Shown: positions 28,588 through 37,704 of the stretch, piece by piece | Layout: the number at the start of each line of letters is the position of its first letter | Position numbering within the stretch: position 1 is the first letter of the stretch | Source: Streptomyces colonosanans | Lineage (GTDB): Bacteria; Actinomycetota; Actinomycetes; Streptomycetales; Streptomycetaceae | DNA: 64,000 bases | Direction: 5' to 3' | Assembly: GCF_001866645.1 (NCBI RefSeq) | Contig: NZ_MLYP01000039.1 | Coordinates: 62,001-126,000 of the forward strand | Program-made: the position numbers and the translations under genes | The notes under the pieces: model-generated | What the model saw: only the letters and a program-made list of their open reading frames with translations | Told to the model about the DNA's origin: nothing | Database searches by the model: none

Positions 28588-29850
28588 TTACTGGTGTTCG
28601 AAGCGGGACATAGCCGCAGCAATCACGGCGTAGATGACGGCGACAGTGACCACCAGGACGGCTGAGCGGCCGTCAGGGGGCAGCATCAGGGCGGCGACCC
28701 CGGCCGCGCCGACGAAAGCGACGTTGAAGAGCATGTCGTACACGGAGAAGATCCGGCCGCGGAATCCGTCCTCGACCGCGGACTGGACGATCGTGTCTGT
28801 AGAGATCTTCGCGCCCTGCGTGATCAGGCCCAGAACGAACGCCGCGATCAGTAGGGGTGCGGTGGCGAACGGCAGGCCGAGCGCGGGCTCCAGAACCGCA
28901 GCGACCGCTGCGCACACCGCGATCCAGCGGACAGGGCCGAGCCGTCCCGCCGCCCACGGCGTCACCACGGCCGCGGTGAAGAAGCCGGCACCGGAGAACC
29001 CCAAGGCCAGCCCCAGCAGGGCGAGTCCGCGTTCCGGGGTCGAGGACAGTGCGTACCGGCACAGCATCAGCACCAGGACCAGCAGCGCGCCATAGCAGAA
29101 CCGCATCAGCGTCATCGCGGTCAGTGCCCAGGCGGCTTCCCGCCTCGCGGGTTCGGCGAGATGCCGTATGCCCGCCACCAGGTCGCGCGCGGTGCCGACG
29201 AGGGCCGTGCCCAGCCGCGGAGGCGCCGACCTCAGGTCAGGGCCCAGCAGTTCCGGCGCCAGGCTCAGTGAGGCGAGCGCCGCGCCCAGATACAGGGCCG
29301 CGCCCAGCAACACCACCGACGCGTCGGAGTCCGCGGCCACCAGGCGCACGATGAAGGCGAGTCCGCCGCCGGCGGTCGCGGCGAGCGTACCGGCAGTTGG
29401 GGAGAGCGAGTTCGCGATCACCAGGCGGTCGACGTCGACGACCCGGGGTAGCGCCGCGGACAGGCCCGCGAGGACGAAACGGTTGACCGCGGTGACGCAC
29501 AGCGCGGAAACATAGAAGAGCCAGTCCGGTACCCGGCTCACCATCAGGACGGCCGTAGCGCAGGCCAGCACGGCGCGCAGCAGGTTGCCGTAGAGAAAGA
29601 CCTGGCGGCGCCGCCAGCGGTCCAGCAGAACGCCTGCGAACGGGCCGACGAGGGAGTAGGGAAGGAGCAGCACGGCCATCGCGGAGGCGATGGCCGCGGC
29701 CGAGGCCTCCTTCTCCGGCGAGAAGACGACATATGCGGCGAGCGCGACCTGGTAGACGCCGTCGGCTCCCTGGGACAGCAGCCGCACGGCGAGCAGGCGT
29801 CTGAAGCTCCGGAAGCGGAGGAGGACACGCAGGTCGCGCACGACGGACAT
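28588..29850 (-). CDS. MFS family transporter
   Basis: 420 residues with about 12 hydrophobic helices (for example AFVLGLITQGAKISTDTIV, and GRIFSVYDMLFNVAFVGAAGVAAL); the family-typical GVLLDRWRRRQVFLYGN loop between helices 2 and 3 is present. Substrate unknown. I prefer the ATG at 29850 (MSVVRDLRVLLRFRSFRRL) to one 13 codons upstream (29889) because the ino1 terminator lies between. No obvious partner gene; it may be a multidrug or envelope-related exporter. Confidence 0.85.
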   Translation of the reverse strand: MSVVRDLRVLLRFRSFRRLLAVRLLSQGADGVYQVALAAYVVFSPEKEASAAAIASAMAVLLLPYSLVGPFAGVLLDRWRRRQVFLYGNLLRAVLACATAVLMVSRVPDWLFYVSALCVTAVNRFVLAGLSAALPRVVDVDRLVIANSLSPTAGTLAATAGGGLAFIVRLVAADSDASVVLLGAALYLGAALASLSLAPELLGPDLRSAPPRLGTALVGTARDLVAGIRHLAEPARREAAWALTAMTLMRFCYGALLVLVLMLCRYALSSTPERGLALLGLALGFSGAGFFTAAVVTPWAAGRLGPVRWIAVCAAVAAVLEPALGLPFATAPLLIAAFVLGLITQGAKISTDTIVQSAVEDGFRGRIFSVYDMLFNVAFVGAAGVAALMLPPDGRSAVLVVTVAVIYAVIAAAMSRFEHQ

Positions 29851-29874
29851 GAGGCACAGCCTCACATACGCATG

Positions 29875-29905
29875 CGGGTCCCCGGGCACGCGGCCCGGGG
29901 ACCCG
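29875..29905 (-). terminator. Terminator of inositol-1-phosphate synthase gene
   Basis: Perfect 12-bp stem CGGGTCCCCGGG / CCCGGGGACCCG with a 7-base loop, beginning 22 bases beyond the ino1 stop. Confidence 0.85.
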
Positions 29906-29927
29906 TCAGGACCGGAGGTCGATGGTC

Positions 29928-31010
29928 CTAGCGCTCGACCTCGCCCCTGATGAACTTCTCGACGCTCTCGCGGGCCTCGTCGTCGAAGTACTGGACCGGC
30001 GGGGACTTCATGAAGTACGAGGACGCCGACAGGATCGGGCCGCCGATGCCGCGGTCCTTGGCGATCTTCGCGGCGCGCAGGGCGTCGATGATGACACCCG
30101 CGGAGTTCGGGGAGTCCCAGACCTCGAGCTTGTACTCCAGGTTCAGCGGAACGTCACCGAAGGCGCGGCCCTCGAGGCGGACGTAGGCCCACTTGCGGTC
30201 GTCGAGCCAGGCCACGTAGTCGGACGGGCCGATGTGGACGTTCTTCTCGCCGAGGTCCCGGTCGGGGATCTGGGACGTGACGGCCTGCGTCTTGGAGATC
30301 TTCTTGGACTCCAGGCGCTCACGCTCGAGCATGTTCTTGAAGTCCATGTTGCCGCCGACGTTCAGCTGCATCGTGCGGTCCAGGATGACACCCCGGTCCT
30401 CGAACAGCTTCGCCATGACGCGGTGCGTGATGGTGGCGCCGACCTGCGACTTGATGTCGTCACCGACGATCGGGACACCCGCCTCGGTGAACTTGTCGGC
30501 CCACTCCTTGGTGCCGGCGATGAAGACCGGAAGGGCGTTGACGAAGGCGACCTTGGCGTCGATGGCGCACTGCGCGTAGAACTTCGCCGCGTCCTCGGAG
30601 CCGACGGGCAGGTAGCAGACGAGGACGTCGACCTGCTTGTCCTTCAGGATCTGGACGACGTCGACCGGCTCCTCGGCCGACTCCTCGATGGTGGCGCGGT
30701 AGTACTTGCCGAGACCGTCGTGGGTGTGGCCGCGCTGGACCGTCACGCCGGTGGACGGGACGTCGCAGATCTTGATGGTGTTGTTCTCGGAGGCGCCGAT
30801 GGCGTCGGCCAGGTCGAGGCCGACCTTCTTGGCGTCCACGTCGAAGGCGGCGACGAACTCGACGTCACGGACGTGGTAGTCGCCGAACTGGACGTGCATC
30901 AGACCCGGGACCTTGGACGCCGGGTCGGCGTCCTTGTAGTACTCGACTCCCTGCACCAGCGACGCGGCGCAGTTGCCCACGCCGACGATGGCTACGCGAA
31001 CCGAACCCAT
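29928..31010 (-). CDS. Inositol-3-phosphate synthase
   Basis: NAD-dependent isomerase converting glucose 6-phosphate to myo-inositol 3-phosphate, the first step to inositol used in actinobacterial phosphatidylinositol and mycothiol. 360 residues with the NAD motif [17 protein letters not shown] (about 8-24) and the family signature [16 protein letters not shown]. The ATG at 31010 has a GGGAG site upstream; the in-frame start at 31058 adds 16 unsupported residues. The PadR gene lies 45 bases upstream on the same strand, suggesting a two-gene unit. Confidence 0.93.
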   Translation of the reverse strand: MGSVRVAIVGVGNCAASLVQGVEYYKDADPASKVPGLMHVQFGDYHVRDVEFVAAFDVDAKKVGLDLADAIGASENNTIKICDVPSTGVTVQRGHTHDGLGKYYRATIEESAEEPVDVVQILKDKQVDVLVCYLPVGSEDAAKFYAQCAIDAKVAFVNALPVFIAGTKEWADKFTEAGVPIVGDDIKSQVGATITHRVMAKLFEDRGVILDRTMQLNVGGNMDFKNMLERERLESKKISKTQAVTSQIPDRDLGEKNVHIGPSDYVAWLDDRKWAYVRLEGRAFGDVPLNLEYKLEVWDSPNSAGVIIDALRAAKIAKDRGIGGPILSASSYFMKSPPVQYFDDEARESVEKFIRGEVER

Positions 31011-31054
31011 TTCGGTTGCTCCCTGTGTGTACGAGGTGAAGCCCCGACTGGACC

Positions 31055-31735
31055 TCACGTGGTGGTGTCGTCGGACGGATCCGGCCGGGTGCTGTCCCGG
31101 TGCCGGGGCAGGCCGCCCGTCTCTCCAGATGTGCTGTTTCGAGTGGAGCCGTCGGCGGCGGAACCCCTGAGGTCCCGTCCGGCCCGCTCGCTCTCGATGA
31201 GCTCGTTCAGCCAGCGCACTTCGCGCTCCACGGACTCCATCCCGTGGCGCTGGAGCTCAAGGGTGTAGTCATCAAGGCGCTCCCGGGTGCGTGCCAGGGA
31301 GGCGCGCATCTTCTCCAGGCGTTCCTCCAGTCGGCTTCGGCGTCCCTCCAGCACGCGCATGCGTACATCGCGGGACGTCTGCCCGAAGAAGGCGAAGCGA
31401 GCGGCGAAATGCTCGTCCTCGTACGCGTCGGGACCCGTCTGCGAGAGCAACTCCTCGAAGCGCTCCTTACCTTCCGCCGTCAACCGATAGACGATTTTGG
31501 CGCGGCGCCCCGCGAGCGGGGCGGCGACGACGTCCTCGGAAGCGCTGCCCGACTCCTCGGTCAACCAGCCATTGACGACCAGCGTCTTGAGGCACGGGTA
31601 GAGCGTCCCGTAGCTGAACGCGCGGAACACACCCAGCGATGTATTGAGTCGTTTGCGCAGCTCATAGCCGTGCATAGGGGACTCGCGGAGCAGGCCGAGG
31701 ACGGCGAACTCGAGGATCCCGGAACGCCGGTTCAT
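31055..31735 (-). CDS. PadR family transcriptional regulator
   Basis: 226 residues. N-terminal winged helix: [24 protein letters not shown] and [24 protein letters not shown] (about 9-55). Then a helical C-terminal domain ([51 protein letters not shown]), which is coiled-coil-like and presumably mediates dimerisation. Length is at the long end of the family. A perfect inverted repeat (31786-31808) upstream is a likely autoregulatory operator. It probably also controls the inositol gene with which it shares a strand. Confidence 0.93.
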   Translation of the reverse strand: MNRRSGILEFAVLGLLRESPMHGYELRKRLNTSLGVFRAFSYGTLYPCLKTLVVNGWLTEESGSASEDVVAAPLAGRRAKIVYRLTAEGKERFEELLSQTGPDAYEDEHFAARFAFFGQTSRDVRMRVLEGRRSRLEERLEKMRASLARTRERLDDYTLELQRHGMESVEREVRWLNELIESERAGRDLRGSAADGSTRNSTSGETGGLPRHRDSTRPDPSDDTTT

Positions 31736-31785
31736 GTCCGCCTCCTTCCTGCCGCTGTCTCGTCCGCACGGTCTTTATGCCGAGC

Positions 31786-31808
31786 TGATGTATCGACTCG
31801 ATACATCA
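31786..31808. promoter_or_regulatory. PadR operator candidate
   Basis: Perfect inverted repeat TGATGTATCGA-C-TCGATACATCA, 11-bp arms around a single base, 51 bases upstream of the PadR start. The ATGTAT...ATACAT core resembles known PadR-type operators. Confidence 0.8.
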
Positions 31809-32110
31809 AGACGATAGAACGCACCTCCCGGCGCGACAAGAGGTTGCACGGTGAACGGGGTCACATCACTGATTCGTAGGAAGCAAGTTGCCCTTTTTAA
31901 GGTGAAGTTCGGGGCTAGGTGAGTTTTGACGGTGCGTAGTCTGTGCGCCATGCACACCACCGGGAACCGGAGTGGCGCCTGGGAACGTCCTCGTCCCCGG
32001 TGCAGTACGGGTGAATGCCAAGGCGACCGCATCCGTACATCGGGGGGACCGGAAGCCAGCCGCCGTTTCCAGGCGCGCGAGGATGCGCCTGCCCGAGGAG
32101 TAGTCGTTCG
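31809..32110. other. Gene-free stretch before the penicillin-binding protein
   Basis: About 300 bases between the divergent PadR and PBP genes. A 62-codon frame (31926-32114) overlaps the PBP start by 4 bases, but its third-position G+C is only about 60%, unlike real genes here, so I treat the stretch as regulatory leader. Confidence 0.5.
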
Positions 32111-34822
32111 ATGAGCGAGCACCGTCGCAAACCGCCGCAGCCGCAGGGAGGCGGACGTGCCGCTGCCCGACGCGGCCAGTCGGCGCCCTCCGGTCGCCGT
32201 GCGGCCCCGCGAGGCGCCACTGGGTCACCTGCCGATTCCTACGAAGCGGGAGGTGAGGACCGCCCGTACGGTGGCCGCGCCGCGGCCCGGCGGGCAACAC
32301 AGAGAAATGGAGGCGGTCGGCGCAGAGCGACCGACGGAGTCGACCGCGGGCGCGGGCAGGGCAGAGGGCGGGGTGCCCCTCCCGTCAAGCGCTTCATCGA
32401 CTACCCGCGCGCGGGCAAGTACGGAGTCGGGCGCTGGTTGCCCTCCTGGAAGCTGGTGACGGGGCTGTTCGTCGGCTTCATAGGAAGCCTCGTGGCGGTC
32501 GCGGGCATCGGGTACGCCATGGTGAGCGTCCCGGACGTCGACAAGACGGCGACCGCGCAGAACAACGTCTTCTACTGGTCCGACGGCTCCCCGATGGTCT
32601 CCACCGGTGGTGAGGTCAACCGGCAGAACATCAACTACTCCCAGATCCCCAAGGAGATGCGATACGCCGTCATCTCGCAGGAGAACAAGACCTTCGAGAC
32701 CGACAGCGGTATCGACCCCAAGGGCATCGCGCGGGCCTTCTTCAACATGGCCAGCGGCGGCGAGACACAGGGTGGTTCCACCATCACCCAGCAGTACGTC
32801 AAAAACGCGATGTTGAACGACCAGTCGCAGACGATCTCACGGAAGTTCAAGGAGATCTTCGTCTCGATCAAGGTGGGCGCCAAGGTCCCCAAGGAACAGA
32901 TCATGGCCGGGTACCTGAACTCCGCGTACTACGGCCGCGGGGCCTACGGCCTACAGGCGGCTGCGCACGCCTACTTCGGCAAGGAAGCCACCGACCTCAA
33001 CCCGGGCGAGTGTGCCCTTCTGGCGGCGACGCTCAAGAGTCCCGTGTACTACGACCCGGCGGGTGCGACCTCCGTCGACCCCGCCGCCACACCGGAGGCC
33101 AACACGCGGCGGGCCACGCGCCAGATGCAGGACACCCTCGACAAGATGGTCCAGTACGGCCATCTGAGCCCCCAGGAGCGGGCGAAGCACACCACTCTGC
33201 CCAAGATTCAGAACCCGCGGTCGAACGGCCGTCTGAGCGGCCAGGTCGGCTATCTCGTCGACCTCGCCAAGGGTTACGTGATCCACAACACGGATATCAC
33301 CGCCGACGATCTGCAGCGGGGTGGGTACTCGATCTACACGACCTTCGACAAGAAGAAGGTCGACGCGCTCGAGGCTGCGGTCAAGAAGGTCCAGAAGACC
33401 AGCATCAAGCCCAATGAGCACCCGAGGACCGACAAGTTCGTCCAGTTCGGCGGGGCCTCGGTGGACACGGATACGGGTGCCATCAAGGCCATCTACGGCG
33501 GCGAGGACGCGACCAAGCACTTCACCAGCAACGCCGACGTGACTGGCGCCCAGGTCGGTTCGACGTTCAAGCCGTTCGTGCTCGCAGCGGCGATGAAGTG
33601 GGGTGTCCGTGACCCCGACCTCGGAGTGGAGCAGTCGCTGGACCAGCGCACGATCGTCTCCCCCAAGAGCCTGTTCAGCGGCAAGAACAAGCTCAAGATC
33701 AAGAAGTACAACGGGGAGGTCTGGAAGAACGAGAAGGGCGAGGAGTGGCTGCAGACCAATGACGGCGGCGATTCCGTCGGCCCCCCGCCGGACTACCAGA
33801 TCGACCTTCGTGAGGCCATGAGGGAGTCCGTGAACTCCGCCTTCGTGCAGCTGGGCATGGACGTCGGCCTGGACAAGGTCAAGGAGGCTGCGATCGAGGC
33901 CGGCCTGAAGAACGAACAGCTGACCGGTGCCACCTACCCGGCGTTCTCCATCGGTATCTCCGACCCCAGCGCGATCCGCATGGCCGGCGCGTACGCCACC
34001 TTCGCGACCAGCGGCAAGCAGAACGAGCCGTACTCCGTCGAGAAGGTCACCAGCAAGGACGGGACGGTCTTCACACACAAGGCCAAGCCCACACAGGCCT
34101 TCGAGCCGGCGGTCGCCGACAACGTCACGGACATCCTGAAGACCGTGGTCGAGAAGGGCACAGGTACCCACGCCCAGCTTCCCGGCCGCGATGTGGCCGG
34201 CAAGACCGGTACCACCGACGAAAACAAATCCGCGTGGTTCGTCGGCTACACCCGGCAGCTGTCCACCGCGATCGGCATGTTCCGGATGGACGACAACGCG
34301 GACGCGAAGAACAAGAAGTTCCTGTCGATGTTCGGAACGGGTGGCCAGGAGAAGATCCACGGCGCCTCGTTCCCGGCAGAGATCTGGCGCGACTACATGT
34401 CCGAGGCGATGCAGGGCATGCCGGTGGAGGCGTTCCCGACCCCGCAGCCCATCGGCAAGGTCGTCAACGCCCGCCCCAGCCCGCCACCCTCGCAGTCGGC
34501 CACCCCGAGCCAGGAGACGAGCCCGACACCGAGCTCGTCGCCGAGCAAGGAGACCACCTCGCCCTCGCCGTCGCCGAGTGACAGCTGTGGTTACTTCGGC
34601 TGGAACTGTGGCAACGGCGGCAACGGCAACGGCGGCAACGGCGGCAACGGCGGCAACGGCGGCACTGGTGGACCTGGTGGACCCGGTGGAACCGGTGGAA
34701 CCGGTGGAACCGGCGATGTGACCCCCTTGCCGACTGATACGACCAGCCAGGGAGGCAGCCGGGGCAATGGCAACGGCGGCAAGGGCAATGGCACCGGAGG
34801 GGGCTTCCCTCCGCTCGGATAG
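32111..34822 (+). CDS. Class A penicillin-binding protein (glycosyltransferase/transpeptidase)
   Basis: Bifunctional peptidoglycan synthase of 903 residues. A basic/Gln-rich cytoplasmic N terminus (~110 residues) is followed by one membrane anchor (WKLVTGLFVGFIGSLVAVAGIGYAMV), the GT51 domain (SQENKTFETDSGIDPKGIARAF; GGSTITQQYVKN; MAGYLNSAYYGRGAYGLQAAA) and the transpeptidase with SxxK STFK at about 483-486, SVN at about 572 (RESVNSAF) and KTGTT at about 697. The C-terminal ~120 residues are Ser/Pro-rich, then a (G,N,T)-rich repeat (GNGGNGGNGG..., GGTGG). The ATG at 32111 is preceded by GAGGAG; an in-frame extension to 32015 is possible. Cell-wall assembly is its role; regulation by the divergent PadR is possible. 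Confidence 0.94.
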   Translation: MSEHRRKPPQPQGGGRAAARRGQSAPSGRRAAPRGATGSPADSYEAGGEDRPYGGRAAARRATQRNGGGRRRATDGVDRGRGQGRGRGAPPVKRFIDYPRAGKYGVGRWLPSWKLVTGLFVGFIGSLVAVAGIGYAMVSVPDVDKTATAQNNVFYWSDGSPMVSTGGEVNRQNINYSQIPKEMRYAVISQENKTFETDSGIDPKGIARAFFNMASGGETQGGSTITQQYVKNAMLNDQSQTISRKFKEIFVSIKVGAKVPKEQIMAGYLNSAYYGRGAYGLQAAAHAYFGKEATDLNPGECALLAATLKSPVYYDPAGATSVDPAATPEANTRRATRQMQDTLDKMVQYGHLSPQERAKHTTLPKIQNPRSNGRLSGQVGYLVDLAKGYVIHNTDITADDLQRGGYSIYTTFDKKKVDALEAAVKKVQKTSIKPNEHPRTDKFVQFGGASVDTDTGAIKAIYGGEDATKHFTSNADVTGAQVGSTFKPFVLAAAMKWGVRDPDLGVEQSLDQRTIVSPKSLFSGKNKLKIKKYNGEVWKNEKGEEWLQTNDGGDSVGPPPDYQIDLREAMRESVNSAFVQLGMDVGLDKVKEAAIEAGLKNEQLTGATYPAFSIGISDPSAIRMAGAYATFATSGKQNEPYSVEKVTSKDGTVFTHKAKPTQAFEPAVADNVTDILKTVVEKGTGTHAQLPGRDVAGKTGTTDENKSAWFVGYTRQLSTAIGMFRMDDNADAKNKKFLSMFGTGGQEKIHGASFPAEIWRDYMSEAMQGMPVEAFPTPQPIGKVVNARPSPPPSQSATPSQETSPTPSSSPSKETTSPSPSPSDSCGYFGWNCGNGGNGNGGNGGNGGNGGTGGPGGPGGTGGTGGTGDVTPLPTDTTSQGGSRGNGNGGKGNGTGGGFPPLG

Positions 34823-34836
34823 CTGTTATCGAGCGT

Positions 34837-34850
34837 GTTTCATGTGAAAC
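34837..34850. other. Degenerate parS site 8
   Basis: GTTTCATGTGAAAC, one substitution from consensus, six bases before a perfect site. Flanking GAGCG/CGCTC pairing makes it a hairpin just after the PBP stop. Confidence 0.6.
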
Positions 34851-34855
34851 GCTCC

Positions 34856-34869
34856 GTTTCACGTGAAAC
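34856..34869. other. parS site 9
   Basis: Perfect GTTTCACGTGAAAC, 34 bases after the PBP stop and 83 bases before the chosen start of the next gene. Confidence 0.95.
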
Positions 34870-34951
34870 ATCGACTACAGAAGGGCCGTCATACCAATCA
34901 GGTATGGCGGCCCTCGGCGTTCCCCCGGGTGGATGCGGCAGGATGAGCCTC

Positions 34952-36460
34952 ATGCCCAGTGCAGAGACGATGCGAGCGAGCGTGCACGAGCCGGATTCCG
35001 TGCGGCCGACCAGGGAGGACGAGGTCGCCGCGGCCGGCAGCGAGCTGATCGGTGGCCCTGTCGGGCGACGCGTACTGCTCGGGACGTCCTGGTGGACCCC
35101 CGTGCGGATCGTGGCGCTCGTAGCGATCGGCATGTTCGCCTTGGGGATGGTTCAGAAGCTGCCGTGCTACGACAGCGGCTGGTTCTTCGGAGCCAGTTCC
35201 CAGTACACGCACGCGTGCTACTCGGACATCCCGCACCTCTACCAGGGACGTGGTTTCGCCGACGGGCTCGTGCCCTACTTCGACAAGCTCCCCGGCGACA
35301 TGAACTACCTCGAGTATCCGGTGCTCACCGGTGTGTTCATGGAGGTCGCCTCCTGGCTGACCCCGGGCAGCGGTGCCCTCCAGGGCCGTGAGCAGATGTA
35401 CTGGATGGTCAATGCCGGGATGCTCATGGTGTGCGCCGCGGTCATCGCCGTGTGTACCGCGCGCACTCACCGTCGGCGCCCCTGGGACGGCCTTCTGGTC
35501 GCCCTCGCACCCGCCTTCGTGCTGACGGCCACCATCAACTGGGACCTGCTCGCCGTGGCCCTGCTGGCCGCCGCGATGCTTATGTGGTCACGTGGTCGGG
35601 CCCTCGCCTTCGGCATCCTGGTCGGGCTTGCCACGGCCGCCAAGTTCTACCCGTTCCTGGTGCTTGGGCCGCTCCTCGTGCTGTGCTGGCGGGCGGGCAA
35701 GTGGCGGGAGTACGGGACCGCGTTTCTGGGCGCCGTCGGCTCATGGCTGGTGGTCAACCTGCCCGTGATGTGGCTCGCTCCCGAGGGCTGGGTGAAGTTC
35801 TACAGCTTCAGCAGGGAACGCGGGGTCGACTTCGGCTCGGTCTTCCTGTTCATCTCGCGCTGGTTCGACATCGAGATCACCCCGGACACCGCCAACACCT
35901 GCGCGATGATCATGATGGTGGCCGCCTGTGTCGGTATCGCCGCGCTCACGCTGACGGCGCCGCGCCGCCCGCGTTTCGCGCAACTCGCGTTTCTGATCGT
36001 CGCGGTGTTCATCCTCACCAACAAGGTCTACTCGCCGCAGTACGTGCTGTGGCTGGTTCCCCTGGCTGCGCTTGCGCGGCCGCGCTGGCGGGACTTCCTG
36101 ATCTGGCAGGCCTGCGAGGTTGCGTACTTCCTGGGGATCTGGATGTATCTCGCGTACACGACCAGCGGGGACGCTCACAAGGGCCTGCCGACGGACGGTT
36201 ATCAAGTCGCCATCGCCGTCCATCTGCTGGGGACGCTCTACCTGTGTGCCGTCGTCGTACGCGACATCTTCATGCCGGAACGGGACGTGGTGCGGCGGGC
36301 CGGTGACGACGACCCGTCCGGCGGGGTGCTGGACGGTGCGCCGGACGCCTTCGTGCTGGGCGCCGCCGCCCATCCGCCGCGGCACGCGGCACACGTCGAC
36401 GGGCCGCAGGTGGACTGGGGCAGCCGCGGCACAGAGCCCACGGAGAACGATTCGCTCTGA
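34952..36460 (+). CDS. GT87-like polyprenol-sugar mannosyltransferase (membrane)
   Basis: 502 residues with about 10 or more membrane helices (for example VRIVALVAIGMFALGMVQKL; LLAVALLAAAMLMWSRGRALAFGILVGLATAAKFYPFLVLGPLLVL; LTNKVYSPQYVLWLVPLAALA). GDMNYLEYPVLTG and the conserved ATAAKFYPFLV (glycosyltransferase 87 / DUF2029 type) indicate a polyprenyl-phosphomannose-dependent alpha-mannosyltransferase acting outside the membrane. The C terminus is hydrophilic. I chose the ATG at 34952 (MPSAETMRAS) with an AGGA 8 bases upstream; 34943 and 34904 are alternative in-frame starts. It is separated from the PBP gene by two parS sites. Confidence 0.8.
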   Translation: MPSAETMRASVHEPDSVRPTREDEVAAAGSELIGGPVGRRVLLGTSWWTPVRIVALVAIGMFALGMVQKLPCYDSGWFFGASSQYTHACYSDIPHLYQGRGFADGLVPYFDKLPGDMNYLEYPVLTGVFMEVASWLTPGSGALQGREQMYWMVNAGMLMVCAAVIAVCTARTHRRRPWDGLLVALAPAFVLTATINWDLLAVALLAAAMLMWSRGRALAFGILVGLATAAKFYPFLVLGPLLVLCWRAGKWREYGTAFLGAVGSWLVVNLPVMWLAPEGWVKFYSFSRERGVDFGSVFLFISRWFDIEITPDTANTCAMIMMVAACVGIAALTLTAPRRPRFAQLAFLIVAVFILTNKVYSPQYVLWLVPLAALARPRWRDFLIWQACEVAYFLGIWMYLAYTTSGDAHKGLPTDGYQVAIAVHLLGTLYLCAVVVRDIFMPERDVVRRAGDDDPSGGVLDGAPDAFVLGAAAHPPRHAAHVDGPQVDWGSRGTEPTENDSL

Positions 36461-36488
36461 GCGAACAGAGCTGACCGGACGGCGGCCG

Positions 36489-36527
36489 GCGAAAGGCCCT
36501 ACACGGGTGCTGTGTACGGCCTTTCGC
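36489..36527. terminator. Bidirectional terminator
   Basis: Perfect 10-bp stem GCGAAAGGCC (36489-36498) / GGCCTTTCGC (36518-36527), between the convergent GT87 gene and the racemase-fold gene. Confidence 0.75.
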
Positions 36528-36542
36528 GCTTACGCCCCGGGC

Positions 36543-37574
36543 TCAGCAGTCGACGAGCCGGTCGAACTGTGTGGTGGTATGGCGCAGATGCGCCACCAGC
36601 TCGTCGCCGACCGTCGGCTCGGTGGCGTCCGCCGGTACGAAGAGGATCGAGACCTGCATGTGCGGCGGCTCGGCGAACCAGCGCTGCTTGCCAGCCCAGA
36701 CGAACGGCGACAGGTTCCGGTTCACCGTCGCGAGGCCGGCCCGGGCGACACCCTTGGCGCGGGGCATGACGCCGTGGAGGGCCTTGGGGGCCTCCAGGCC
36801 CACTCCGTGCGACGTTCCGCCCGCCACGACGACCAGGAACCCGTCGGAAGCCGCCTTCTGCTGCCGGTAGCCGAAGCGGTCGCCCTTGGAGACGCGCGTG
36901 ACGTCCAGGACGGCCCCGCGGTACTCGGTGGCCTCATGGTCCCCCAGCCACAGCCGGGTGCCGATGCGGGCGCGGAAACGCGTCTGCGGGAACTGCTGCT
37001 GGAGCCGGACCAGTTCCTCGGCCTTGAGGTGGCTGACGAACATCGTGTGCAGCGGCAGCCGGGCCGCGCGCAGCCGGTCCATCCAGCCGATGACCTCCTC
37101 GACGGCGTCGGAGCCGTCGGTGCGGTCCAGCGGCAGGTGGATGGCGAAGCCCTCGAGGCGGACATTCTCTATGGCGGCGTGCAGCTGCGCCAGTTCCTGC
37201 TCGCTCACGCCGTGCCGCTTCATGGAGGACATCACCTCGATGACCACCCGGGCGCCCACGAGCCCGTAGATGCCGTCGATGGACGACACCGAGCGGATGA
37301 CACGGTCGGGCAGCGGCACGGGCTCCTCACCCCGGCGGAACGGCGTCAGCACCAGCAGGTCGCCGCTGAACCAGTCCTTGATGCGGGCTGCCTCGTACGT
37401 CGTGCCCACGGCGAGGACGTCCGCGCCCAGGCGCGTGGCCTCCTCCGCCAGCCGCTCGTGGCCGAAGCCGTAGCCGTTGCCCTTGCAGACCGGGACGAGC
37501 CCCGGGAACTGCTCCTGCACATGCTTGTGGTGTGCTCGCCAGCGCGCGGTGTCGACGTAGAGCGTGAGCGCCAT
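36543..37574 (-). CDS. Alanine-racemase-fold PLP protein
   Basis: 343 residues. PLP-lysine motif VCKGNGYGFG (K31; alanine racemases have V-K-A-N/D-A-Y-G-H-G) and a TIM-barrel-type pattern follow, but similarity to the C-terminal domain of true alanine racemases is weak. The second catalytic residue (Tyr) cannot be confirmed by eye. It lies 130 bases downstream of femX on the same strand, so it may supply or process an amino acid for peptidoglycan bridges. This is inference; it could also be a YggS-like or regulatory relative. Good start at the ATG 37574. Confidence 0.72.
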   Translation of the reverse strand: MALTLYVDTARWRAHHKHVQEQFPGLVPVCKGNGYGFGHERLAEEATRLGADVLAVGTTYEAARIKDWFSGDLLVLTPFRRGEEPVPLPDRVIRSVSSIDGIYGLVGARVVIEVMSSMKRHGVSEQELAQLHAAIENVRLEGFAIHLPLDRTDGSDAVEEVIGWMDRLRAARLPLHTMFVSHLKAEELVRLQQQFPQTRFRARIGTRLWLGDHEATEYRGAVLDVTRVSKGDRFGYRQQKAASDGFLVVVAGGTSHGVGLEAPKALHGVMPRAKGVARAGLATVNRNLSPFVWAGKQRWFAEPPHMQVSILFVPADATEPTVGDELVAHLRHTTTQFDRLVDC

Positions 37575-37704
37575 GGCCGGTCCCGGAACCTTTCTCGTGA
37601 CTGCGGTGTGTCGGGGGTCTGAGAGGAATTGTGACGGATCCGTCGGGCCGACGGGGCGGTGCCAGGCTGTCTTCTGATCGGCCCGGCACGGGCCTGCGGC
37701 GGGG

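Noticed and set aside
31926..32114. 62-codon leader frame overlapping the PBP start by 4 bases
   Set aside because: Third-position G+C is only about 60%, far below real genes here; the coupling-like overlap appears coincidental.
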